12,484 nucleotides of DNA from CAZXVW01 sp964644025 (GTDB taxonomy: Bacteria; Acidobacteriota; Terriglobia; Bryobacterales; Bryobacteraceae): NCBI GenBank assembly GCA_964644025.1, contig CAZXVW010000132.1:1-12484 (forward strand). The letters run 5' to 3'. Under the pieces are notes generated by a model that saw only the letters and a program-made list of their open reading frames with translations, ran no database searches and was not told the DNA's origin. Below, in pieces: positions 1-7,269 of the stretch (position 1 is its first letter; each line of letters starts with the position of its first letter). A program made the translations under genes and the position numbers.

Positions 1-62
1 ATGCAGGTAGGTACTAGAGCATTGGGTGTGTGATCGCGTGTAGGGCTCACATTCTGACCGGT

Positions 63-1322
63 ATGAACACGACAATTAGTGAACGGTGTGAGAGGGTCCC
101 AATCACGCACGGTACCGAACCAACTATTCTCCGCATTCTTACCCGCCTCGGCGCTGGCGGGCCGCCAATTCACGTGGTGGCCGTCAACCGGGAGATGCGG
201 CGCCGGGGCTATGCGGCGGCACTCGCTACTGGCGCCTGTGATTCCCAGGACGGTGACATGAGCTACCTGCTGGACGCCGGAGATCAAGTGTACTGGATTC
301 AAAGGATGTCCCGCGCGGTGAATCCGGCCGCCGACCTGGCCGCACTCTGGAAATTGTGGCGCCTGATGCGCAGGCTCAAGCCTGCCATCGTTCATACTCA
401 CACGGCAAAGGCGGGCGTGCTGGGCCGGATTGCCGCCCGGCTCGCCGGGGTCCCGGTGGTCGTTCACACCTACCACGGCAACGTGTTCCGCGAGTATTTC
501 TCACCGCCGGTGAGCGCCCTGGTTCGCCAGGTGGAGCGATGCCTCGCCGTGCTGACCGACGCCATCTGCGTTCTTTCCCCCCAGCAGGCGACCGAGATCA
601 CCTCTACTTACTCCATCGCGCCGAAACAGAAGACGCATGTCATCCCGCTGGGGCTCGAGCTGGAACCGTTTACGCAACTGCCGCTGCCACCGCGCAAACC
701 CGGCTGGCTGACTGCCGGCTGGCTGGGCCGGCTGGTGCCGGTGAAAAATGTGCCGTTGCTGGTGGCCGTGATGGAGGCGACGCTCCGGCGTACGGACCGC
801 GTCCGGTTCCTGATCGCCGGCGACGGCCCGGAGCGGGAGACGGTCCGGCGCGCTGCTCACGCACTGGGCGAAGACCGCGTTACCTTTCTCGGATGGCGCC
901 GGGACGTCCGGCCGGTCATCGAGGCGTGCGATGTGCTGATCCAGACATCCCGGAACGAGGGCACACCCACCGCCCTCATCCAGGGCATGGCAGCGGGAAG
1001 GTCGTTTGTCTCAACTCCGGTCGGCGGAGTGGTGGACATGGTGGACGGCATCCCACGCCGGCGGCAAGACAGCGCCCGCTGGCACGGAAACGGAGTTCTG
1101 GTAAACCCGGAACCCCGGGCGTTCGCCCGGGTCCTGGAGGAGCTTTCGCGCCGTCGCCGGCTCGCTCGCACGATGGGTGAGCAGGCGCGGCGGTTCGCGA
1201 TGCCGCGATACCGCTTCGGCGTGCTGATCCGCAACCTGGATTTGCTCTACTCGGATCTGCTGGCCCGGAAAGTGCCGCTCAGCACGGTGCCCAGGCCCGC
1301 GGCGGTAGGTGGCGGTTCGTGA
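63..1322 (+). CDS. GT4-family glycosyltransferase
   Basis: Likely transfers a sugar from a nucleotide-sugar donor to a lipid-linked or surface glycan acceptor at the cytoplasmic face. The protein has the two-Rossmann GT-B layout. The N-terminal half holds VHTHTAKAGVLGR and VVHTYHGNVF (about residues 110-142), typical of GT4 enzymes of capsule, O-antigen and exopolysaccharide loci. The C-terminal half has GRLVPVKN (222-229), the LIAGDGPE donor-site strand (250-257) and SRNEGTPTALIQGMAAG (296-312). The second Glu of the usual E-x7-E motif reads Gln (codon 981-983). The ATG at 63 is preferred over an in-frame GTG at 30, because the extra 11 residues look unrelated to the family; no strong ribosome site precedes either, so the start is uncertain. 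The stop lies 10 bp before the preferred start of the next gene, so the two are probably co-transcribed. Donor and acceptor are unknown. Confidence 0.88.
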   Translation: MNTTISERCERVPITHGTEPTILRILTRLGAGGPPIHVVAVNREMRRRGYAAALATGACDSQDGDMSYLLDAGDQVYWIQRMSRAVNPAADLAALWKLWRLMRRLKPAIVHTHTAKAGVLGRIAARLAGVPVVVHTYHGNVFREYFSPPVSALVRQVERCLAVLTDAICVLSPQQATEITSTYSIAPKQKTHVIPLGLELEPFTQLPLPPRKPGWLTAGWLGRLVPVKNVPLLVAVMEATLRRTDRVRFLIAGDGPERETVRRAAHALGEDRVTFLGWRRDVRPVIEACDVLIQTSRNEGTPTALIQGMAAGRSFVSTPVGGVVDMVDGIPRRRQDSARWHGNGVLVNPEPRAFARVLEELSRRRRLARTMGEQARRFAMPRYRFGVLIRNLDLLYSDLLARKVPLSTVPRPAAVGGGS

Positions 1323-1332
1323 GAGGCAACCC

Positions 1333-2802
1333 GTGTACTCACTGATATTCCTGACGCTCACGGCGTTCACGCTTTCCCTAATCCTCACGCCCGTGGTCCG
1401 CGATGGCTTCTTGCGGATCGGGGTCCTTGATCTTCCGGACCGGGTCCGCAAGCTGCACGCGCGCCCGACTCCGCGCATCGGGGGCGTACCCATCGCCACT
1501 GCTTACCTCGGCGCTTTTGCCATACTGCTGCTCTCCCCCCTCAAAGGTGGCCAGGTGATCCAGGGCCAATTGTCGCAGGTGTGGACGCTGCTTCCGGCCG
1601 TGGGATTGATCTTCGCGACCGGCCTGGCCGACGATCTCATCGAACTGAAGCCATGGATGAAACTGGCGGGACAGACCGGGGCGGCGGCGCTGGCTTATTG
1701 GAGCGGGGTCCAGGTCGATTCCATCGCGGCGCATCCGATCCCGGAGTGGGGCAGCCTCCCGATTACCGTCATTTGGCTGGTGGCGTGCACGAACGCATTC
1801 AACCTGATTGACGGGATCGACGGGCTCGCTTCCGGCGTGGGGCTGTTCGCTACGGTGACGATTTTCTTATCGGGATTGCTGATGGACAACGTTTTCCTGG
1901 CGTTCGCCACCGCCCCGCTCGCTGGCTGCCTCCTGGGTTTCCTCCGGTACAATTTCAACCCGGCGTCAATCTTTCTGGGCGACTCCGGCAGTTTGTTCAT
2001 CGGCTTTCTGCTGGGCTGCTACGGCGCCATCTGGAGCCAGAAATCGGCCACGCTGCTCGGCATGACGGCCCCGCTCATGGCCCTCTCCATTCCGCTGCTG
2101 GATGTCGGTCTTTCCGTGACCCGGCGGTTTCTGAGAGGACGGCCCATCTTCGGAGCCGATCGCGGCCACATCCACCACCGGCTTCTGGAACGCGGACTGA
2201 CGCCCCGGGGTGTGGCGCTCGCGCTCTACGGCGTGACCGGACTGGCGGCCGCCTTCTCACTCCTGCAAACGTACTTCAGCAACCGCTTCAGCGGCTTGAT
2301 CATCGTGGCGTTTTGCGGGGTGGCGTGGATGGGCATCCAGCAGCTCGGCTACGCGGAATTCGGGGCGGCGCGCCGCATATTGACCCGCCGGTCGTTCCAA
2401 GGTCTGGTCAGCGCCCAGCTCAGCTTGCAGAAATTCCAGCGGGATCTGGAAGGATGCCGGAGCCTCGAAGACGCCTGGCCGGTCGTGCGCGACGCCTGCG
2501 CCGAGTTCGGTTTTCACCACGTCAGGGTCGACGCCGGGGATCGCACTTACGAATCCCGGTCACCGGCTCCCCGGTCGCCCCAGGCCTGGACGGTGCTCAT
2601 CCCCCTCGCCCCCCGCTGTTCGGCAACGCTCGGCCGGACTCACCGGTCCGCCAACGAAGCCGCCGCCGCGCTGTTCCTTACCGCCCTGCAGGACGGCTTG
2701 AGCCGAAGATTGCGGGAGTGGGAAGATTTCGGGGCGGTAGCCGCACCGCGTCTGCCGGTAAAAACCAGCTCCCGTCCCCTGGCCGTTGGCGAAAGCTCAT
2801 AG
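1333..2802 (+). CDS. WecA/TagO/MraY-family undecaprenyl-phosphate sugar-1-phosphate transferase with C-terminal extension
   Basis: Integral membrane enzyme of the polyprenyl-phosphate HexNAc-1-phosphate transferase family. It is expected to load the first sugar phosphate (often GlcNAc-1-P) from a UDP-sugar onto undecaprenyl phosphate, starting a surface glycan. Numbered from the GTG at 1333, the family signatures are ADD at 99-101, NAFNLIDGIDG at 154-164, FLGDSGSLF at 214-222 and the cytoplasmic HIHH of DRGHIHHRL at 279-282, embedded in about ten hydrophobic segments. The GTG at 1333 has GAGAGG six bases upstream and begins a hydrophobic segment directly; a GTG at 1309 would add eight residues and overlap the previous gene. 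After the last membrane segment (about 334) a soluble tail of about 150 residues follows, absent from minimal WecA (about 350 aa). It contains Trp/Val-rich SLEDAWPVVRDACAEFGF, which might be a small sensory or GAF-like domain. The exact substrate is not determinable. Confidence 0.92.
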   Translation: MYSLIFLTLTAFTLSLILTPVVRDGFLRIGVLDLPDRVRKLHARPTPRIGGVPIATAYLGAFAILLLSPLKGGQVIQGQLSQVWTLLPAVGLIFATGLADDLIELKPWMKLAGQTGAAALAYWSGVQVDSIAAHPIPEWGSLPITVIWLVACTNAFNLIDGIDGLASGVGLFATVTIFLSGLLMDNVFLAFATAPLAGCLLGFLRYNFNPASIFLGDSGSLFIGFLLGCYGAIWSQKSATLLGMTAPLMALSIPLLDVGLSVTRRFLRGRPIFGADRGHIHHRLLERGLTPRGVALALYGVTGLAAAFSLLQTYFSNRFSGLIIVAFCGVAWMGIQQLGYAEFGAARRILTRRSFQGLVSAQLSLQKFQRDLEGCRSLEDAWPVVRDACAEFGFHHVRVDAGDRTYESRSPAPRSPQAWTVLIPLAPRCSATLGRTHRSANEAAAALFLTALQDGLSRRLREWEDFGAVAAPRLPVKTSSRPLAVGESS

Positions 2803-4020
2803 CCGCTGCGGAAGGCGCTGCCGCCCCTCCCCGGCTTCCCTCACCATCAGCCCCGCCAGGGCGAAGTAGTAGTAGCCGAACGCCGGCCGCTGCTGGAAAT
2901 GGTAGTCCACCAGGCAGTGTACCAGCACCGCCAGCAACCCCACCCCCCACACCGACCGCACCGCCGGCCGCACCAGCAGCCCCGCCAGTAGCGCCATCAG
3001 GGCGAAGAACGGCAACCCTCCCTCGGCGGCCCACTGCACCCAGTCGTTGTGCGCCTGGTTGTCGAACCGGCCGTCGTCGAACCGCGCGTAGGCCGGGTAG
3101 GCGAGAGACCAGGTTCCCAGGCCAAAGCCGGTCAGCGGGCGGTCGCGGGCCATCTCCAGCGAGGAATACAGCAGGTCCCGGCGGTGCCCGTACTGATCTT
3201 CCCGCTGAAACTTCCGCCACAACGGTTCCCAGCCCACCGCCGCGATGAAGATCGCCACCAGCACCAGCGAGCTCGCCGCCACGGCCAGCACCCCGCGCCG
3301 GGAAACAGGACGGCGCCGCCGCGCCAGCAGAAACACGGCCACCGATTCGGCCGCCAGCATCGCCACCCCCGCGCGGGAAGCCGCAGCCACCACCGAGGCG
3401 AACAGTGCCCCGCCCATCACCGGGTACCACCACCGGCCTTCCCTTTCCGTTAACGCCGCCACCAGCGCCAGCGGCAGCAGCGTTTCGATGAACGCCGCGA
3501 ACTGGTTGTGATAGACGAACGGCCCCATTCCACCGGCCGCCGGGGTTTCGAACAACCAGAAGACGCGGCCGGGCGAGGTGAATTTCTGCAGCACGGCCGC
3601 CACGCCTAGGAGAAAACCGAACCACACCCAGGCCCGGAGCACGCGCCGCCGTCTCACGGCCGTTGAATAAACCTGCAGCCCCAGGAAAAACGCCGCCAGC
3701 CGGATGAACCAGTCCTGGACCGCGTTCGCGGTGGCCCAGCCATACAGCGTCCGGCCCGCACCGAGCTGAAGGCAGCCCCACAGGACTGCTCCGGCGAGGG
3801 GGAGCAAAAGCGGGTGGGCGCGCAGCGGAAAACCGCGAACCAGCACGCCCAGCAGGTACGCGATTCCCAGCAGGCAGATCCCCGCTTGGACCGCGCTGAG
3901 CGCCCAAAGCCCGGCCACCCAAAGAGTCAAAATGCCGAACGCCAGCAGGCCGGCCAGGCTCCAGGCCATCCATGCAGGGGCGGGTGACCGTTCCGCCATT
4001 TCTTCACCGGAATCGGCCAT
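2797..4020 (-). CDS. O-antigen ligase / Wzy polymerase family membrane protein
   Basis: A 407-residue polytopic membrane protein of the Wzy_C/WaaL superfamily. Members join or polymerise undecaprenyl-linked glycan units on the periplasmic face. Around ten to eleven hydrophobic helices are visible. Characteristic features are YHNQFAAFIETLLPL (170-184), SRAG at 215-218, and the large periplasmic loop containing RRDLLYSSLEMARDRPLTGFG (280-300), with the Arg pair followed by GxGxG-like spacing. After that comes QAHNDWVQWAAEGG (322-335), matching the H-N-x-hydrophobic-x-E-x-G pattern. The ATG at 4020 (complement) has GAGGGG four to five bases upstream; Met8 and Met18 are weaker alternatives. It starts 45 bp after the GT2 gene stop and is probably the second gene of that leftward operon. 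Its stop overlaps the convergent WecA-like gene by 6 bp. Ligase versus polymerase cannot be decided from sequence. Confidence 0.88.
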   Translation of the reverse strand: MADSGEEMAERSPAPAWMAWSLAGLLAFGILTLWVAGLWALSAVQAGICLLGIAYLLGVLVRGFPLRAHPLLLPLAGAVLWGCLQLGAGRTLYGWATANAVQDWFIRLAAFFLGLQVYSTAVRRRRVLRAWVWFGFLLGVAAVLQKFTSPGRVFWLFETPAAGGMGPFVYHNQFAAFIETLLPLALVAALTEREGRWWYPVMGGALFASVVAAASRAGVAMLAAESVAVFLLARRRRPVSRRGVLAVAASSLVLVAIFIAAVGWEPLWRKFQREDQYGHRRDLLYSSLEMARDRPLTGFGLGTWSLAYPAYARFDDGRFDNQAHNDWVQWAAEGGLPFFALMALLAGLLVRPAVRSVWGVGLLAVLVHCLVDYHFQQRPAFGYYYFALAGLMVREAGEGRQRLPQRL

Positions 4021-4065
4021 CCAGCCCCTCGCGCCTCACTTCAGTTCCGCTACGCCGCAACCGCC

Positions 4066-5679
4066 TCAACGCGGCGTTTCCATCCCAACTTGCCTCTGGC
4101 GCTGCCAGCGGAGACGGCTCCGGTGCTCCTCGTACAGCGTGGCGAAGCCTGTCCAGAAAAACCCGCCGACAAACAGCAGCAGGAAGGGAACCGCCAGCAA
4201 GTTGAACGTTTCGATGGCGTAGGTCACCATGGCCACGAAACACGCGCCCAGGGCGATTTCGACGTAAGGCAGCAGTCCGCTCCGCCGGCGATAGACACTC
4301 CGGCGCACCGCCCTCGGGTTTCCGCTGATGCCGTATTTCGCCGTCCGCACGAAACCTGACGGAATCCGGAGCAGGGCCTCGATGACGGCGCGGCAGTTGA
4401 TGACGATCAGCCCGACCCCGGCGGCCACCAGCATCGGCGCCAGGATCACGGCCCGCTTCCAGCTTCGGCGGTCCCGCTCCCTTTGGGCCACGATGTAAAA
4501 CAAGACCACCGAAAAGAACGCCGCCAGCATGACCGGCACGTCCAGCAGCAGCATCTGAAACCAGCCCATGTAGAAGCGGACGATTGTCACCGGCAGCAGC
4601 AGCGCGCACACCAGCAGCATGACCGGGTAGGTGATATTCGGCGTCAGATGAAAGAAGGCCTCGATCTTGTGCCGGAGCGGGATCGGGGAACGGAATATCC
4701 GCGGCAGCAGCTTCACCGCCACCTGCGTGAGACCCTTGGCCCAGCGCGACTGCTGGAGCTGGAAGCCGTAGATGTCCACCGGCAGCTCCGACGGGCTTTC
4801 CACCTCCGGCAGGTAGAGAAACTTCCAGCCGCGGAGCTGGGCGCGGTAGCTGAGATCACAATCTTCGGTGAGCGTGTCGTGCTCCCAGCCGCCGGCGTCC
4901 TCGATCATGCGGCGGCGCAGCAGGCCGGCGGTGCCGTTGAAATTGAAGAACAACCCGCAACCGCTCCGGGCCCCGTGCTCAAGGATGAAATGGCCGTCCA
5001 AAAGCATGGCCTGGACTTCGGTGAGCAGGCTGTAGCCGCGGTTCAGGTATGTCCAACGGGTCTGTACCACGCCGACGGCCGGGTCGGTGAAATAGTGCAC
5101 GGTTCGTTCCAGGAAATCCGGCGAGGGTACGAAATCGGCGTCGAAAATCGCGATCAGCTCACCGGTGGCTGACCTTAGTCCCTCGGCCAGCGCTCCCGCC
5201 TTGAAGCCATGCCGGCTGTCGCGATGGTGGTATTCGATGGGCAAGCCCTGTGCGCGGTACTCTCCCACCAGGCGCTCGGCATGGGCGTGCGTCTCGTCGG
5301 TGGAATCATCCAGAACCTGGATCTGAAGCCGGTCGCGCGGGTAGCGAATGGCCGCGACCGCTTCCAGGAGCCGGTCGACGACGAAGCGCTCGTTGTATAA
5401 CGGGAGCTGAATCGTCACGCGGGGCAACTCGGCAAACCGCCGCGCGGGCTTGGGCGCCACCCGGCCTCGGTGCCTCCAGTATCGCGCTATGGTGATATAG
5501 CGATGCAGCCCGTAAACGGCCAGAATGCCCAGCAGAATGAAATAGGGCACCAGCAGCGAAAGGTCGAACCAGTCGGGTTGGTACAGGCCAGCGAAAGTGT
5601 CGTCGAAAAAGTAGGGATAGAGGCGATCCGCCACCGCCTCCACCAGCAAAAGCGCCACCGGCTGCATCATTGCTACCAT
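4066..5679 (-). CDS. Membrane GT2 glycosyltransferase, cellulose-synthase-like (CslA/glucomannan type)
   Basis: Processive-type family 2 glycosyltransferase of 537 residues, expected to build a beta-linked polysaccharide from a nucleotide sugar and extrude it through its own membrane domain. Layout: an N-terminal membrane helix (about 41-58), a cytosolic GT-A domain (about 85-330), then about five C-terminal membrane segments (349-512). The catalytic set is complete: DDS at 124-126, DAD at 180-182, TED at 271-273 and QQSRW at 309-313, i.e. D, DxD, TED, QxxRW. The spacing and motifs such as ITYPVMLL resemble bacterial homologues of plant CslA mannan synthases and other long GT2 proteins. No PilZ domain is seen. 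The start at 5679 is preceded only by a weak GGGCGA; codons 4 and 5 are also Met. It is first gene of the leftward pair with the O-antigen ligase-like gene. The polymer made is unknown. Confidence 0.92.
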   Translation of the reverse strand: MVAMMQPVALLLVEAVADRLYPYFFDDTFAGLYQPDWFDLSLLVPYFILLGILAVYGLHRYITIARYWRHRGRVAPKPARRFAELPRVTIQLPLYNERFVVDRLLEAVAAIRYPRDRLQIQVLDDSTDETHAHAERLVGEYRAQGLPIEYHHRDSRHGFKAGALAEGLRSATGELIAIFDADFVPSPDFLERTVHYFTDPAVGVVQTRWTYLNRGYSLLTEVQAMLLDGHFILEHGARSGCGLFFNFNGTAGLLRRRMIEDAGGWEHDTLTEDCDLSYRAQLRGWKFLYLPEVESPSELPVDIYGFQLQQSRWAKGLTQVAVKLLPRIFRSPIPLRHKIEAFFHLTPNITYPVMLLVCALLLPVTIVRFYMGWFQMLLLDVPVMLAAFFSVVLFYIVAQRERDRRSWKRAVILAPMLVAAGVGLIVINCRAVIEALLRIPSGFVRTAKYGISGNPRAVRRSVYRRRSGLLPYVEIALGACFVAMVTYAIETFNLLAVPFLLLFVGGFFWTGFATLYEEHRSRLRWQRQRQVGMETPR

Positions 5680-5801
5680 AAGCTTCGCCCGGCCGTCAGG
5701 CGCCGGGACACTCTACCGCTCCTGATCCTGATTTGCCGAACCACAGCGCCCTCTCCCGGCAAGCGGCCCTCCGGGCGCGGGCCAGCGAGGGAGTGGGCGT
5801 C
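5680..5801. other. Divergent intergenic region with inverted repeat
   Basis: This 122-bp stretch separates the leftward GT2 operon from the rightward GT-C gene and must hold signals for both, unless transcription enters from elsewhere. A 6-bp perfect inverted repeat, CCCGGC (5688-5693) and GCCGGG (5702-5707) with an 8-base spacer, lies within 10-30 bp of the GT2 start and could be an operator or hairpin. I found no convincing -35/-10 pair on either strand. The rightward gene has GAGGGAG (around 5788-5794) as a possible ribosome site. Confidence 0.35.
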
Positions 5802-7154
5802 ATGAGAAAATTCGCCAGGTGCGTCCCCGTTCAGTTGGCCGCGCTCTCCTTCTCAATCGAGGCGCTGCTTCTGCTGCTGTCCGCACAAGGCGACCTTCGC
5901 CTCCGTGTGCCCGAAACCGTCGGTCTATTGTTGCTGACCAGTATATTCTACCTCGTTTCCGTGTTCTGGACACTCCGAATTTCCGGGAAAGCCAACTCGC
6001 CCGCTGCCAGGCGTTTAGGGATGCTCGTCGTGGCTGCCTCGCTGGTGTTCCGGGTGACCGTCTGGCCGCTGATGCCCTCGCTCTCCGATGACCTGTTCCG
6101 CTACCGCTGGGAGGGAATGCTCCAGGCCGAGGGCGGAAACCCTTACCAGACGCGTCCCACCGATCCAGGCTGGGAGCGGCTCCGCGACGAGACCTTTCCT
6201 CGAATCGCCGGCCCGGACGCCAGAGCCGCTTACGGCCCCCTGGTGGAGTTGATCGAGCGCTGGACCTACCAGGTGGTGGCCGGCCAAACCAGCGATCCCT
6301 ACGAACAGGTGTTCTGGTTTAAACTCCCCTCGGCTATTTTCGACCTCGGAGTGATCGCCGCGCTCTGGGCCCTGCTGGCCGCCCTCGGATTGCCCCCGGC
6401 CCGCGTGCTGATCTACGCCTGGTCGCCGCTCCCAATCGTCGAATTCTGGGCCACGGGACATAACGACTCCGTGGCTATCTTCTTCGTTCTGCTGGCCTTG
6501 CTCGCAGGCACCCGGCGGCGCTGGACGCTGGCTTTCGCGGCGCTTACGCTGGCCGCGGCCGCTAAGATCTGGCCCCTGGCCCTGTTTCCCATCTTCATCG
6601 GCTGGGACCGCTGGCGGCCGCTCCGCTGGCGCCAGGCATGGGTCGCTTTTCCCGTGGCGATCCTGCTGGCCCTGCCCTACTGGAGCAACGTGGCCGAAAA
6701 CGCCCGCTTCGTCACCGGGTTCCTAGGCGGCTGGCGGAACAACGACAGCCTGTTCGGCCTGCTGTTGTGGCTCACCGGGGACCAGTACGCGGCCAAGTGC
6801 GCCGCGTTCGCGGTCATCGGGCTCACGGTGGTGCTGGTCACCCTGCTCCGGTGGCCCCTGGAGCGGGCGGCTCTGGTGACGATCACCGTGATGCTCATGG
6901 TCTCGGCGAATTGCCACCCGTGGTACCTGACCTGGATCCTTCCCTTGCTGGCCGTACTCCCTGTGCCGGCCTTGCTGTTGTGGACGCTGCTGATGCCGGT
7001 GGCCTACCGCGTGGTGATCGACTGGGCGCTGCTTGGCCAGTGGCACGGTTCTACCCCGTGGCGGTGGCTCATCTACATTCCGGTTTATGGACTGCTGGCT
7101 GCCACGGCCGTGGCGCGCCTCGCACAGCGGCGCGCGGGTAAGCGGAGTCCCTGA
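5802..7154 (+). CDS. Polytopic GT-C glycosyltransferase (DUF2029/GT87 mannosyltransferase-like)
   Basis: A membrane glycosyltransferase of the GT-C fold, which takes sugar from a polyprenyl-phosphate-sugar donor and acts on the periplasmic face. About ten to twelve hydrophobic segments are visible. The first external loop holds SDDLFRYRWEG (95-105) followed by NPYQTRPTDP (113-122). The acidic pair after the first helices is the catalytic hallmark of GT-C enzymes, and NPY plus the later YGP (144-146) and GHND (219-222) are typical of DUF2029/GT87 proteins related to mycobacterial polyprenol-phosphate mannosyltransferases. ATG at 5802 (450 aa) is chosen over an ATG at 5733 because the extra 23 residues are polar and non-conserved in style, and GAGGGAG lies upstream of 5802. 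It stands alone on its strand in the polysaccharide locus and may decorate or extend the same glycan. Mannose is a family-based guess. Confidence 0.82.
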   Translation: MRKFARCVPVQLAALSFSIEALLLLLSAQGDLRLRVPETVGLLLLTSIFYLVSVFWTLRISGKANSPAARRLGMLVVAASLVFRVTVWPLMPSLSDDLFRYRWEGMLQAEGGNPYQTRPTDPGWERLRDETFPRIAGPDARAAYGPLVELIERWTYQVVAGQTSDPYEQVFWFKLPSAIFDLGVIAALWALLAALGLPPARVLIYAWSPLPIVEFWATGHNDSVAIFFVLLALLAGTRRRWTLAFAALTLAAAAKIWPLALFPIFIGWDRWRPLRWRQAWVAFPVAILLALPYWSNVAENARFVTGFLGGWRNNDSLFGLLLWLTGDQYAAKCAAFAVIGLTVVLVTLLRWPLERAALVTITVMLMVSANCHPWYLTWILPLLAVLPVPALLLWTLLMPVAYRVVIDWALLGQWHGSTPWRWLIYIPVYGLLAATAVARLAQRRAGKRSP

Positions 7155-7218
7155 TCTTTCTGTTAAGGCTGTCGGGCCGGCCTAAGGGTTCCGCGGGTTT
7201 CTGTCGATATGAAGACCT

Positions 7219-7245
7219 GAGCGAGAGGAATTAACCTCGGCGCTC
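7219..7245. promoter_or_regulatory. Inverted repeat upstream of amidase-actin operon
   Basis: GAGCG (7219-7223) and GAGG (7225-7228) are mirrored by CCTC (7235-7238) and CGCTC (7241-7245) around an AATTAA centre, with a one-base versus two-base bulge. This nine-pair imperfect dyad ends 24 bp before the amidase start. It could be an operator with an AT-rich centre, or an RNA hairpin in the leader. No convincing promoter boxes were found in the 115-bp gap, so its relation to the transcription start is unknown. Confidence 0.4.
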
Positions 7246-7269
7246 ACTTCAAAGGTATAGGGTCTCTCG

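Noticed and set aside
1..33. An ATG at base 1 opening a ten-codon frame
   Set aside because: Ends in TGA after ten codons, has no visible upstream context, and is most likely chance at the window edge.
356..1180. A 274-codon rightward frame inside the GT4 gene
   Set aside because: Arg/Pro/Gly-rich shadow of the GT4 coding frame; no domain.
2678..3973. A 431-codon leftward open frame overlapping the O-antigen ligase-like gene in another frame
   Set aside because: Its product is Gly/Ala/Arg/Pro rich with no motifs or hydrophobic segments, whereas the overlapping frame has membrane helices and the Wzy_C motifs. Long false frames are expected in GC-rich DNA.
7168..7182. GGCCGGCC palindrome after the GT-C gene as a terminator
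   Set aside because: An 8-bp self-palindrome cannot form a hairpin with a proper loop and no T tract follows.
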